DNA of 64,000 nucleotides, from positions 55,025 to 119,024 of the forward strand of contig CBDIHP010000029.1 in NCBI GenBank assembly GCA_965279195.1, written 5' to 3'. Shown piece by piece: positions 55,678 through 64,000 of the stretch (positions are counted from its first letter, which is position 1; every line of letters begins with the position of its first letter). The notes beneath the pieces were generated by a model, which was not told where the DNA came from, ran no database searches, and saw nothing but the letters and a program-made list of their open reading frames with translations. This DNA comes from CBDIHP01 sp965279195 (GTDB taxonomy: Bacteria > Planctomycetota > Planctomycetia > Isosphaerales > Isosphaeraceae). The position numbers were made by a program, and so were the translations under genes.

Positions 55678-57345
55678 ATGACGGCTCAGACGGTGGCGGG
55701 CGACAAGGCGAAGGCGAACGGGCTCTACTCCCCCACCGATGTCCCACTCTCGCCGCTCCCGAAGGGCTGGAACTCGCTGGCCTCGGCGTTCGTGATCGCC
55801 GCCAGGAAATTCAGCAAGCGCCGGGCGATCAGCGACAGCACGGGCGTCCAGCTCACCTACCGCGATACTCTCATCCGGTCGCTCGCCCTCGCCCGGGCCC
55901 TCCGGCGCGAACTCGGGCCGTGCCCGTTCGTGGGGATCCTCGTCCCACCGACCGTCCCCGCCGCCGTCGCCAACCTGGCCGTGCTGCTGCTGGGGAAGAT
56001 CCCGGTCAATCTCAACTACTCGGCGGCGCAGGACGTCGTCAGCTCCTCGATCAGCCAGTGCGGGATCACCCACGTCATCACCTCGGGCAAGGTGCTGAGC
56101 CGGTTCGGGCTGACGGTGCCGAATGCCGTCCTGCTGGAGGAGATGCCCGCGAAGGTCTCGAAGCTGGACAAGGCCTGGGCGGCGTTCGTGGCATTGGCCG
56201 TGCCTTTGCCCCTGCTGCCGGGCTTCATCCCCGGCATGAAGGGGGACCGGCTCAAGGAGACGGCCACCGTCATCTTCACCTCGGGCTCGACCGGCGACCC
56301 CAAGGGCGTGGTGCTGTCGCACAGCAACATCCTGTCGAATGTTCATCAGATCCAGTCGCAGATCAACCTGCTCGATGATGAGTCGGTGCTCGGCATCCTG
56401 CCGTTCTTCCACTCGTTCGGGTTCACCGTCACCATCTGGACCGTGCTCTGCCTGGGCAAGCGGGCGGTGTACCACATTAATCCCCTCGACGCCCGGATCA
56501 TCGGCGAACTGTCCGAGAAGCACGGCGTCACGATGATGGCCTGCACTCCGACGTTCTTCCGGCACTACCTCCAGCGTTGCAAGCCGGAGCAGTTCAAGAC
56601 GCTCAAGCACCTGATCCTGGGCGCCGAGAAGCTCAAGCCGGAGCTGGCCAAGGACATCCAGTCGACGATCAACGTCGACCCGATGGAGGGCTACGGCTGC
56701 ACCGAGACGGCCCCCGTGGCGGCGGTGAACGTGCCTCACAACAAGACGGTCGGCGACGGCCGGACATTCTACGGCAACCGGCTCGGCACGGTCGGGACGC
56801 TCGTGCCGGGGACCTCGGTCAAGACGCTCGACCCCGAGACCAACGCGGAGTTGCCGCCGGGCACCGAGGGCATCATCGCCATCAAGGGCCCGCAGATCAT
56901 GGTGGGCTACCTCAACAAGCCCGAGGCGACCGCGAAGGTCCTCCAGGACGGCTGGTACACCACCGGCGACCTCGGCTACCTCGACGCCGACGGCTTCCTG
57001 CGAATCACCGACCGCCTGAGCCGGTTCTCGAAGATCGGCGGCGAGATGGTCCCCCACCTCAAGGTCGAGTCGGCCCTCATGGAAGCCGCCGGCGTGAACG
57101 AGCAGCAGGTCGCCGTGACCTCCGTCCCCGACGAGAAGCGTGGCGAGCGCCTGGTCGTCCTCCACACCCCCTGGCCGATCACCCCCAAGGACGTCTGTGC
57201 GAAGCTCAACGCCAGCGGCCTGCCCAAGCTCTGGCTCCCCGGAAGCGACGACTTCGTCGAGATCGAGGCCATCCCCGTCCTGCCGACGGGCAAGGTGGAC
57301 CTCCGCCGCTTGAAGGAGATTGCCAGGGAGAAGGTCGGTTACTGA
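55678..57345 (+). CDS. Acyl-CoA/ACP synthetase (AMP-binding), Aas-like
   Basis: The product has 555 residues and belongs to the AMP-binding (ANL) superfamily. It has IFTSGSTGDPKGVVLSHSN (P-loop), ILPFFHSFGFTVT, GYGCTETAPVAAVNVP, YTTGDLGYLDADGFL and GGEMVPHLKVESAL in the hinge, with the catalytic lysine in TGKVDLRRLKEIAREKVG at the C-terminus. The closest style is the synthetase domain of Aas, which activates fatty acids for acyl transfer to 2-acyl-lysophospholipids; the acyltransferase domain is absent. The ATG at 55678 follows GGGGGGACG. Confidence 0.88.
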   Translation: MTAQTVAGDKAKANGLYSPTDVPLSPLPKGWNSLASAFVIAARKFSKRRAISDSTGVQLTYRDTLIRSLALARALRRELGPCPFVGILVPPTVPAAVANLAVLLLGKIPVNLNYSAAQDVVSSSISQCGITHVITSGKVLSRFGLTVPNAVLLEEMPAKVSKLDKAWAAFVALAVPLPLLPGFIPGMKGDRLKETATVIFTSGSTGDPKGVVLSHSNILSNVHQIQSQINLLDDESVLGILPFFHSFGFTVTIWTVLCLGKRAVYHINPLDARIIGELSEKHGVTMMACTPTFFRHYLQRCKPEQFKTLKHLILGAEKLKPELAKDIQSTINVDPMEGYGCTETAPVAAVNVPHNKTVGDGRTFYGNRLGTVGTLVPGTSVKTLDPETNAELPPGTEGIIAIKGPQIMVGYLNKPEATAKVLQDGWYTTGDLGYLDADGFLRITDRLSRFSKIGGEMVPHLKVESALMEAAGVNEQQVAVTSVPDEKRGERLVVLHTPWPITPKDVCAKLNASGLPKLWLPGSDDFVEIEAIPVLPTGKVDLRRLKEIAREKVGY

Positions 57346-57435
57346 TTCCGTCTTCGTACGGATGCAAACAGTTCGTCCAGGGTGCCCGCCGGTTTCTGTC
57401 CTCGGAACCCCCAACTCAGCCCGGTCGTACGCCCA

Positions 57436-57603
57436 GCGCTGGGCGAAAGTCTCCAGACCCCGCCCCTGGATCAATCGAAGGGGATCACCTAATGGGGTCT
57501 CCAGACCCTCTGGAATCCTGCAAGGGAGCGGGTCTGGAGACCCGATTTTCGGTAGGACGCGTCGAGCGTTGGGGCGGGGTCTGGAGACCCGCGCCCAGCG
57601 CTC
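57436..57603. repeat. MITE-like inverted-repeat element, family A
   Basis: Ends 57436-57467 (AGCGCTGGGCGAAAGTCTCC...) and 57571-57602 (GGGGCGGGGTCTGGAGACCC...) are near reverse complements. The middle repeats GGTCTGGAGACCC units (57478-57545) in both orientations. It fills the gap between the AMP-binding gene and the kinase gene, together with some sequence I cannot assign (57346-57435). Confidence 0.65.
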
Positions 57604-57699
57604 TGGCCTGAGGTACCGCGTTTTCAGGGCATCCAGGACACCCAGCCGTTGCGACCGGAATGCCGGTCCCCGGCGACTGGACCCGACCCTCCGAAATCG

Positions 57700-57728
57700 T
57701 TGGGAACGGCCGATCGTTCGGTTACACT
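57700..57728 (+). promoter_or_regulatory. Probable promoter of the FHA-kinase operon
   Basis: TTGGGA (57700-57705) and TACACT (57723-57728) are 17 bp apart. The ATG is 63 bp further on. Consensus matches are moderate. Confidence 0.4.
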
Positions 57729-57791
57729 GTGGGGAGTGCAACCTGTCGGCCCCCCATCCAGCCGGGCAGTCGTCGGCGTGAAGGGTCGGGA

Positions 57792-59078
57792 ATGAACGTC
57801 GTCCTCCGAGTCACCGCCGGGCCCCACGAGGGCCAGGAATTCTTCTTCGACCGCCACGCCACGTTCGTGGTCGGGCGGTCGTCGCAGGCGCAGTTCCCCG
57901 TGCCGGACGACGGGTTCCTGTCCCGCAACCATTTCCTGATCGAATTCAACCCGCCGACGTGCCTCCTGCGCGACCTCGGCAGCACCAACGGCACCAAGGT
58001 CAACGGCCTGCGGGTCGACCGGGTCAAGCTCCGCGACGGCGACACCATCACGGCGGGCGAGAGCGCGTTCGTGATCAAGGTCGAGGACACCGCCGTCGGC
58101 AACGGGCCGATCATCCGCTGCCACGGCTGCGGCGAGATCATGCCCGGGGACACCGCCATCGCCGCCGCACCCGGGGACAGCGGCATCGACTGGCTCTGCG
58201 ATAAGTGCGTCGCCCACCGACGCCTCCAGCCGCTCACCAGCCCTGAGTATCTGATCGAGACCCTGATCGGCAAGGGGGGCATGGGCGAGGTCTATCGCGC
58301 CCGGCACCTGCCGACGAACCAGCTCGTCGCGATCAAGATGATGGTCCCCGCCGTCGCCACGAGCGACCGCGCCAAGAAGCGGTTCGAACGCGAGCTGGAC
58401 GTCCTCAAGAACCTCCGGCACCCCAAGATCGTCGCATTCCACAACATGTACGAGCTGGACGGCCAGTTCCAGCTCGTCATGGAATACGTCGATGGGAAGA
58501 ACGCGCTGGAGTGGGTCAGCTCGCTCCAGACGCCGCTCACGACCTCCTCGGCGGCCCGCATCGGCTTCCAGCTCCTGTCGGCCCTGGACCACGCCCACAG
58601 CAAGGGCTATGTCCACCGCGACATCAAGCCGTCGAACCTGCTGATCATGGGCCCGCCGCAGCGGCCATCCCTGAAGCTCTCCGACTTCGGCCTGGCCAAG
58701 AGCTTCCGCGACGACGCCGGGTTCGCCGGCCTGACGCACCAGGGGGACATCGGCGGCTCGGGCGGGTTCATCTCCCCCGACCACATCCGCGACTTCCGCG
58801 AGGCCCGCGAGCCGGCCGACATCTACTCCGTCGGGGCGACCCTCTACTACCTCCTGACCGGCCAGTACCCGTTCTATAACTTCAACCCGAACCGGGCCGA
58901 CGCCTACACGATGATCCTGGAGCACCCCCCGGTGCCGATCATCGCCCACCGGCCCGACGTTCCCGAGGCGTTCGACCGGGTGCTCCGCAAATCCATGGAA
59001 AAGCATCCGTTGCAGCGATGGCGGTCGGCGGCGGCGATGGCGGGTCAGTTGCAGCCGTTCATTGAGGGCAATCCCTGA
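57792..59078 (+). CDS. FHA / zinc-ribbon / Ser-Thr protein kinase
   Basis: The product has 428 residues. Residues ~1-95 form an FHA domain (ATFVVGRSSQAQFPVPDDGF, LSRNHFLIEFNPP, LRDLGSTNGTKVNGLRV), which binds phosphothreonine. Residues ~108-145 hold C-x2-C and C-x2-C (CHGCGEIM, LCDKCVAH), a zinc ribbon. The rest is a protein kinase: IGKGGMGEVYRARHLPTNQL, VAIKMM (Lys), YVHRDIKPSNLLIM, LSDFGLAKSF, and the late region with PADIYSVGATLYYLLTGQYPF. It lacks a membrane segment. The TPR-type gene overlaps at ATGA/TGATG (59076-59080), so its product is probably the partner or substrate. Confidence 0.93.
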   Translation: MNVVLRVTAGPHEGQEFFFDRHATFVVGRSSQAQFPVPDDGFLSRNHFLIEFNPPTCLLRDLGSTNGTKVNGLRVDRVKLRDGDTITAGESAFVIKVEDTAVGNGPIIRCHGCGEIMPGDTAIAAAPGDSGIDWLCDKCVAHRRLQPLTSPEYLIETLIGKGGMGEVYRARHLPTNQLVAIKMMVPAVATSDRAKKRFERELDVLKNLRHPKIVAFHNMYELDGQFQLVMEYVDGKNALEWVSSLQTPLTTSSAARIGFQLLSALDHAHSKGYVHRDIKPSNLLIMGPPQRPSLKLSDFGLAKSFRDDAGFAGLTHQGDIGGSGGFISPDHIRDFREAREPADIYSVGATLYYLLTGQYPFYNFNPNRADAYTMILEHPPVPIIAHRPDVPEAFDRVLRKSMEKHPLQRWRSAAAMAGQLQPFIEGNP

Positions 59079-59584
59079 TGTTCGGCCAGACCATCCGGAT
59101 GGGACGCCTCCGGCGCTGGCTCCGGGGCAAGATCGGCACCGCCGACCTGCTCCGGCTCAAGAGGCGCGATCACGAACGCCTCGCCTGGCAGGCCCACAAG
59201 CACTTCCGCAAAGGTCGGTTCCAGGACGCCGAGCGGATCTTCCAGCTCATGGCGACCCTCTGGCCGCTCGAATCGGCCCCGCTCCTCGGCCTGGGCGCGT
59301 CTCGCCAGGCCCAAGGTGCGTTCGACGACGCCGTCGGGTACTATTCGCGGGTGGTCGTCGCCGAGCCCGAGAACGTCTACGCCCTGGCCAACCGCGCCGA
59401 GGTCCGGATCCTCCAGCGCCGCTTGCGCGAGGCCAAGGTCGACCTCCTCGTCGCCTTCGCCCTGATCCAGCGGCTGCCGACCCCTCGCAAGCTCGACGAG
59501 CGAGTCCGCGACCTCCTGCAACGCGTCGATGACGTCCCCGCCGCACAGGTTGAGGACACTGGCGCGATCCCGCTGGAAGATTGA
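59078..59584 (+). CDS. TPR protein coupled to the FHA kinase
   Basis: The product has 168 residues. About residues 40-135 hold two to three tetratricopeptide repeats: AWQAHKHFRKGRFQDAERIF, APLLGLGASRQAQGAFDDAV, NVYALANRAEVRILQRRLRE. The N-terminus is basic (RMGRLRRWLRGKIGTADLLR). The layout is like small SycD/LcrH-type TPR chaperones, but without a secretion system nearby that is a weak comparison. Its start overlaps the stop of the kinase gene. It may be an adaptor for, or target of, the kinase. Confidence 0.8.
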   Translation: MFGQTIRMGRLRRWLRGKIGTADLLRLKRRDHERLAWQAHKHFRKGRFQDAERIFQLMATLWPLESAPLLGLGASRQAQGAFDDAVGYYSRVVVAEPENVYALANRAEVRILQRRLREAKVDLLVAFALIQRLPTPRKLDERVRDLLQRVDDVPAAQVEDTGAIPLED

Positions 59585-59630
59585 TGCGATGGAAGAGTGG
59601 CGTTGGACGAACGACGGTCTGGAAGAACGA

Positions 59631-59820
59631 ATCGCTGGGCGCGGGTCTCCCGACCCCGCCCCCATCGTGACCGATGGCGACCACTTCACCGGGGCCTCCA
59701 GACCCCTCTGGGAAAAGTTTCGCACAAACCGACCTTGCTCGAACGGGTCTGGAGACCCGGCCTGGCGGTACGGTTTCTCAGGGTAGGGGCGGGGTCGGGA
59801 GACCCGCGCCCAGCGCTTCG
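59631..59820. repeat. MITE-like inverted-repeat element, family A
   Basis: The ends 59631-59662 (ATCGCTGGGCGCGGGTCTCC...) and 59786-59820 (GGGGCGGGGTCGGGAGACCC...) are almost perfect reverse complements (about 30 bp). Inside, GGTCTGGAGACCC at 59748 is a further inverted unit. It fills most of the 302-bp gap before tyrA. Confidence 0.7.
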
Positions 59821-59886
59821 TCGGCCGCGTCCGCTGGGTTGGCAGGGAGAGATAATTCATCCACGGTGGATCGGAGACGGACGACG

Positions 59887-60741
59887 TTGCCTCTGCCTCG
59901 ATTCGGAACCATCGGCATCGCGGGGGTCGGCCTGATCGGCGGGTCGATCGGGCTGGCCTTGAAGCAGCGGGGGCTGGCCGGTCGGGTCGTCGGCCTCGGT
60001 CGCGATCGGGCCCGGCTGGAGACGGCCCGGTCGCTGGGGGCGATCGACGTCGGGGTCACCGAGCCGGGAAACGAACTGGCCGAGGCGGAGTTGATCGTCG
60101 TCTGCACGCCGGTCTCGCGGATCGTCGAGGACCTGACGCTCCTGGCCGAATCCACCGGGCCCGGGACGCTCCTCACCGACGCCGGCAGCACCAAGCGGAA
60201 GATCGTCGAGGCCGCCGAGGCGTGTCCCGCACTCGCCCGGAAATTCATCGGCTCGCACCCGATCGCTGGGTCCGAGAAGCCCGGGGTCGAGCATGCCGAC
60301 GCCAACCTCTTCCAGAATCGCGTCTGTGCCCTGACGCCGACGGGCCGGACCCCCGCCGAACTCACCGGCCGGGCGAGGGAATTCTGGGGAGCCCTGGGCA
60401 TGCGGATCGTCGAGATCGACCCGGTCCAGCACGACGACGCCCTGGCCCTGACCAGCCACCTGCCGCACGCCGTCGCCTCGGCGCTGGCGGATATCGTGCC
60501 GATGGACTGGCACGACCTCGCCGCCGGGGCGTTCCGCGATGTCACCCGCGTGGCAGCCGCCGACCCCGCGCTCTGGACGGCGATCTTCCTGGAGAATCGC
60601 GGCCCGACGCTCGACGCCCTGGGGCTCTACGAGGAGCGATTGGCTTCGTTTCGCCGGGCCCTGGAGGCGTCCGATCCGGCGGCGCTCGACGCGCTCTGGG
60701 CGTCGGGGAAGACCCGCCGCGAGCGGTTCCGGCCGTCCTGA
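59887..60741 (+). CDS. tyrA: Prephenate dehydrogenase
   Basis: The product has 284 residues and oxidises prephenate to 4-hydroxyphenylpyruvate in tyrosine synthesis, using NAD(P). The dinucleotide site is IGIAGVGLIGGSIGLALKQR; the substrate region has KFIGSHPIAGSEKPGVEHAD (the HPMAG-type motif) and LTSHLPHAVASALADIV. The TTG at 59887 is taken as the start because GGAG lies at 59873-59876 and the family begins here; a GTG 21 bp upstream is possible. No ACT or chorismate mutase domain is attached. Confidence 0.9.
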   Translation: MPLPRFGTIGIAGVGLIGGSIGLALKQRGLAGRVVGLGRDRARLETARSLGAIDVGVTEPGNELAEAELIVVCTPVSRIVEDLTLLAESTGPGTLLTDAGSTKRKIVEAAEACPALARKFIGSHPIAGSEKPGVEHADANLFQNRVCALTPTGRTPAELTGRAREFWGALGMRIVEIDPVQHDDALALTSHLPHAVASALADIVPMDWHDLAAGAFRDVTRVAAADPALWTAIFLENRGPTLDALGLYEERLASFRRALEASDPAALDALWASGKTRRERFRPS

Positions 60742-60843
60742 GCCTCGGGCGGCCCGTGTCGGTTTGGCATGCAAGGGTTCAAGAGTGTTCTCGTTTGAGA
60801 CGGCCCGAATGTCGAGGTTTGTGGGTCTGGGGTCGGCTCCCGT

Positions 60844-60872
60844 TTGAATTTCGGGAAGGTTGTGGGCATAAT
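60844..60872 (+). promoter_or_regulatory. Probable purL promoter
   Basis: TTGAAT (60844-60849) and CATAAT (60867-60872) are exactly 17 bp apart, a good match to the housekeeping consensus. The 5' leader would be about 110 bp. Confidence 0.6.
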
Positions 60873-60990
60873 ACGGTGACTTTCGACCCAGACCCCCCGA
60901 AATTCTACGCCAACCGCCCCAGTCCGTCTCGCCCCGGGGCACCCCGAAACCACGTACTGAAGCTCAGCAAACCTTTCCGAACGACTCGGC

Positions 60991-63852
60991 ATGCTTTGGC
61001 ACCTGAAGATCCATCCCGCGCCCGGTCAACCTGACCTGGCCGGCTCGCGGCTCGTGACCGACGCGAACGAACTCGGCCTCCCCGGCCCCTGGTCGATCAC
61101 GGCCGGCCGCGGGTACCTGATCGAGGGCGACCTCGATCGCCCGGCCGTCGACCGTGTTGCCAGCTCCGTCCTCGTCGACACCGTCGTCGAGTCGTACGAC
61201 CTGTTCTCCGCCGGGGAAGGGGAAGACGGCTGGCTCCACGTCCTGCCGAAGCCGGGCGTCACCGACCCCGAGGCCGAGACCGCGCTGGGGCTCCTCAAGG
61301 ATCTGGGCTACCCCGTCGAGGCCATCCGCACGATCCGATCCTACAAGGTCGACGGCCCCGAGAAGGCCCTGCCCGAGCTGATTCGCAAGGTCCTCGCCAA
61401 CGAGTCGGTCGAGCAGGCCATCCGCGGCCGACTCCCGTTCACCAAGTTGGGCGCCGGGGCCGACTACACCTTCAAGAAGGTCGTCTGGCCGATCCGCGAC
61501 CTCGACGCCGCCGGGCTCAAGGCGCTCAGCGACACGCACCGCCTCGGCTACTCGATCGATGAGCTGCGGACCATCCAGCAGCACTACCGCACGATCGGCC
61601 GCGAGCCGACCGATGTCGAGATCGAGACCATCGCCCAGACCTGGTCCGAGCACTGCTCGCACAAGACCTTGAAAGGCCGCATCGACTTCGACGGCGAGAT
61701 CATCCCCAACCTGCTCAAGTCCACCGTCTTCAAGGCCACGCAGGATCTCGGGCTCGACTGGCTCGTCTCCGTCTTCTCCGACAACGCCGGGGTCGTCCGG
61801 TTCGACGAGAACTGGGACGTCTGCTTCAAGGTCGAGACCCACAACCGCCCCTCCGCCATCCACCCCTACGGCGGCGCCAACACCGGCATCGGCGGCGTGA
61901 TCCGCGACCCCCTCGGCACCGGCCTGGGCGCCAAGCCGATCTGCAACACCGACGTCTTCTGCGTCGCCTCGCCCGAGACGCCCCTCGAAAGCCTGCCCGA
62001 AGGCGTGCTCCATCCGAGGCGTGTTCTCAAGGGTGTGGTGGCCGGTGTCCGGGACTACGGCAACCGCATGGGCATCCCGACCGTGAACGGGGCCCTGCTG
62101 GTCGACCAGTCATACATCTCCAACCCGCTCGTATTCTGCGGCACCATCGGCCTGATGCCCCGGGGCAAGGCCACGAAGTCGGTCGAGGCCGGCGACCTCA
62201 TCGTCGCCATCGGCGGACGCACCGGCCGCGACGGTATCAAGGGCGCGACGTTCTCCTCGGCCGGGCTCAACGCCCAGAGCGAGGTCGTGTCCAGCGGCGC
62301 CGTGCAGATCGGCAACGCGATCACGGAGAAGATGGTCCTCGACGTGGTCCTCCAGGCCCGCGACCGCGGCCTGTTCCGCTCGATCACCGACTGCGGCGCG
62401 GGCGGGTTCAGCTCGGCCGTCGGCGAGATGGGGGCCGACCTCGGCGCCGTGGTCGAACTCGACCGCGCCCCGCTCAAGTACGACGGATTGTCCTATACCG
62501 AGATCTGGATCTCCGAGGCCCAGGAGCGTATGGTCCTGGCTGTGCCGCCGGTCAACTGGCCCGCGCTCAAGGCCCTCTGCGACCTCGAGAGCGTCGAGGC
62601 CACCGTCCTCGGCCAGTTCGTCGACAGCGGCAAACTGACCCTGAAATACCAGGGCGAAGTCGTCGGCGACCTCGACATGCACTTCCTGCACGACGGCCGG
62701 CCGGCCGTCGTCCGCAAGGCGACCTTCACCCCGCCCCCAGAGCTGCCGACCCGACTCCCCGAGAAGGCGTCGTACAACGACGACCTCCTCGGCCTGCTCG
62801 GGCACTGGAACATCTGCTCGAAGGAGTGGATCGTCCGCCAGTACGACCACGAGGTCCAGGCCCGGACCGTCATCAAGCCGCTCGTCGGCGTCAAGGACGA
62901 CGGCCCCGGCGATGCCTCGGTCGTGCTCCCCGTCCACGGCTCGCGCCGAGGGCTAGCGGTCTCGTGCGGGATCAATCCCCGCTACGGCGTCATCGACCCC
63001 TACGCGATGGCCTGCGCCGTCATCGACGAGGCCATCCGCAACTGCGTCGCCGTCGGGGCGGATCCCGACCGCATCGCGATCCTCGACAACTTCTGCTGGG
63101 GCGACACCGAGCGGCCCGAGACCCTCGGCTCGCTCGTCCTCGCCGCGCAGGGGTGCCACGACCTCGCGAAGGCCTACGGCACCCCGTTCATCTCGGGTAA
63201 GGACAGCCTCTACAACGAGTACACCCACGAGGGGCGACGGATCGCGATCCCGCCGACCCTGCTCATCAGCGCGATGGGGCAGATCCCCGACGTCGCCCGC
63301 TGCGTCACCATGGACCTCAAGGAGCCGGGGAACCTGCTCCTGATCGTCGGCCAGACCCGTCTCGAACTGGGCGGGTCGCACTGGAACCTCGTCGCCGGGC
63401 TGGAAGGCGGCCGGGTGCCCAAGGTCGATCCGGAACTCGGCCGGGGGATCTTCCGCGCCATCCATCAGGCGATCAACGCCGGCCTGATTCGGAGCTGCCA
63501 CGACCTGAGCGAGGGGGGCCTGGCCGTCTCGATCGCCGAGATGGCCCTGGCCGGCGGCTTGGGCGCCGAGGTCTCGCTCCGCGACGTCCCGTCCGACGAC
63601 GACGCGGCGAATGACGCTGCCTTGCTGTTCTCCGAGTCCACGACCCGATTCGTGCTCGAAGTGATCCCCGGGAACTTCCACGCCCTCGCCGCGATCTTCG
63701 GCCCCTTGCCGCTGGGCAAGCTCGGCGAGGTCACGAAACCCGAACCGTCCTCCGAGCCCCGTCTGATCATCAAGGGGCTCCAGGATGCCACCCTCATTGA
63801 CCTCCCGATCCCGCAGCTCAAGACGTCCTGGCAGGCCCCTCTGAACTGGTAA
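60991..63852 (+). CDS. purL: Phosphoribosylformylglycinamidine synthase, PurS-PurL fusion
   Basis: The product has 953 residues. It makes FGAM from FGAR, ATP and ammonia in purine synthesis. The N-terminal ~150 residues contain a PurS-like part (LHVLPKPGVTDPEAETALGL, AIRTIRSYKVDGPEKALPEL). The PurL part follows: IAQTWSEHCSHKTLKGRIDF, VETHNRPSAIHPYGGANTGI (ATP and metal), the GRTGRDGIKGATFSSAGL segment and ITDCGAGGFSSAVGEMG. The C-terminal half repeats the fold (FISGKDSLYNEY, CHDLSEGGLAVSIAEMAL). No glutaminase domain is present, so a separate PurQ is needed. Confidence 0.95.
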   Translation: MLWHLKIHPAPGQPDLAGSRLVTDANELGLPGPWSITAGRGYLIEGDLDRPAVDRVASSVLVDTVVESYDLFSAGEGEDGWLHVLPKPGVTDPEAETALGLLKDLGYPVEAIRTIRSYKVDGPEKALPELIRKVLANESVEQAIRGRLPFTKLGAGADYTFKKVVWPIRDLDAAGLKALSDTHRLGYSIDELRTIQQHYRTIGREPTDVEIETIAQTWSEHCSHKTLKGRIDFDGEIIPNLLKSTVFKATQDLGLDWLVSVFSDNAGVVRFDENWDVCFKVETHNRPSAIHPYGGANTGIGGVIRDPLGTGLGAKPICNTDVFCVASPETPLESLPEGVLHPRRVLKGVVAGVRDYGNRMGIPTVNGALLVDQSYISNPLVFCGTIGLMPRGKATKSVEAGDLIVAIGGRTGRDGIKGATFSSAGLNAQSEVVSSGAVQIGNAITEKMVLDVVLQARDRGLFRSITDCGAGGFSSAVGEMGADLGAVVELDRAPLKYDGLSYTEIWISEAQERMVLAVPPVNWPALKALCDLESVEATVLGQFVDSGKLTLKYQGEVVGDLDMHFLHDGRPAVVRKATFTPPPELPTRLPEKASYNDDLLGLLGHWNICSKEWIVRQYDHEVQARTVIKPLVGVKDDGPGDASVVLPVHGSRRGLAVSCGINPRYGVIDPYAMACAVIDEAIRNCVAVGADPDRIAILDNFCWGDTERPETLGSLVLAAQGCHDLAKAYGTPFISGKDSLYNEYTHEGRRIAIPPTLLISAMGQIPDVARCVTMDLKEPGNLLLIVGQTRLELGGSHWNLVAGLEGGRVPKVDPELGRGIFRAIHQAINAGLIRSCHDLSEGGLAVSIAEMALAGGLGAEVSLRDVPSDDDAANDAALLFSESTTRFVLEVIPGNFHALAAIFGPLPLGKLGEVTKPEPSSEPRLIIKGLQDATLIDLPIPQLKTSWQAPLNW

Positions 63853-63922
63853 GCCCGCCCGCCTGCACCAGGATCCACACCCGCGCAGCCGCGCCTAACC
63901 GACTGGAATAAAGGACCCCCGA

Positions 63923-64000
63923 ATGCTCCGGTTCGTGACGTTTGTCGACGGATCCAACCTGGATGGCGTGCTCAAGCACTTGAATCTTCGAGTCGACGAC
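63923..64000 (+). CDS. Probable NYN-domain protein, 5' end only
   Basis: Only the first 26 residues are in the window: MLRFVTFVDGSNLDGVLKHL and on. VTFVDGSNL is the opening motif of NYN (PIN-like, LabA/DUF88) RNase-type domains, which have an aspartate and an asparagine at this place. AAGGA lies upstream at 63911-63915. The rest is outside the window, so the identification is tentative. Confidence 0.5.
   Translation, partial: MLRFVTFVDGSNLDGVLKHLNLRVDD

Overview
The window is high-GC DNA whose gene content fits a planctomycete, most likely of the Isosphaeraceae type. This is inferred from protein families rather than from a search: a DUF1684 protein, a redoxin/CxxCH/copper-monooxygenase-like fusion, FHA-linked Ser/Thr kinases, LL-diaminopimelate aminotransferase, a PurS-PurL fusion and planctomycete-style integrases. 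Most of the window is ordinary chromosome with housekeeping genes on both strands.

Layout. 1-8.1 kb: 3' end of fusA and its terminator, a DUF3179-like protein, two paralogous membrane-anchored coiled-coil proteins with a 63-aa membrane protein, a thioredoxin-reductase-like flavoprotein with a cyclic-nucleotide domain, a CBS protein and an aldo/keto reductase. 8.3-17.9 kb: a two-gene unit ending in a SWIM-type zinc motif, a DUF1684 protein, RidA, a MacB-type ABC exporter and the large redoxin fusion. 18.0-29.8 kb: a genomic island of 11,778 bp. 29.8-32.8 kb: tmRNA (ssrA), smpB, folK and dapL, all on the minus strand. 33.3-42.2 kb: a PNPOx-like protein, a beta-hydroxyacid dehydrogenase, moaA, an enolase-superfamily enzyme, a chemoreceptor, a GT39-like membrane protein and a tyrosine phosphatase. 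42.4-49.3 kb: a DsbD-like protein, trmB and an ExbB/ExbD/ExbD operon. 49.5-55.3 kb: a glycosyltransferase, a double WaaP-like kinase, a putative metallopeptidase lipoprotein, a pterin dehydratase and a triple YbjQ-like protein. 55.7-64 kb: an acyl-activating enzyme, an FHA/zinc-ribbon/kinase protein with a TPR partner, tyrA, purL and the start of a probable NYN-domain gene.

The main discovery is the island. It sits in the 3' end of ssrA and is bounded by a 31-bp direct repeat. The native ssrA terminator (17987-18019) now lies 11.8 kb from the intact ssrA gene. The attachment site is inside the integrase reading frame. In the integrated form the integrase reads through attR into antisense tmRNA sequence. 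In an excised circle the same frame would join a 59-codon tail that is now stranded at the left end (to 18230). The element carries its own hairpin that could replace the lost terminator. Its cargo is an AbiE-like nucleotidyltransferase toxin-antitoxin pair behind a palindromic operator, a truncated gene ending in a cold-shock domain, an IS1595-type insertion with a frameshifted transposase, a VirD4/TraG-like ATPase with an abnormal Walker A, and a run of small genes with overlapping start and stop codons leading to an excisionase-like protein and the integrase.

Several intergenic gaps hold inverted-repeat elements of at least three families (33.1, 39.7, 46.0, 57.5 and 59.7 kb). These look like palindromic or MITE-like repeats spread through this genome. 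No CRISPR array, tRNA or rRNA gene was seen.
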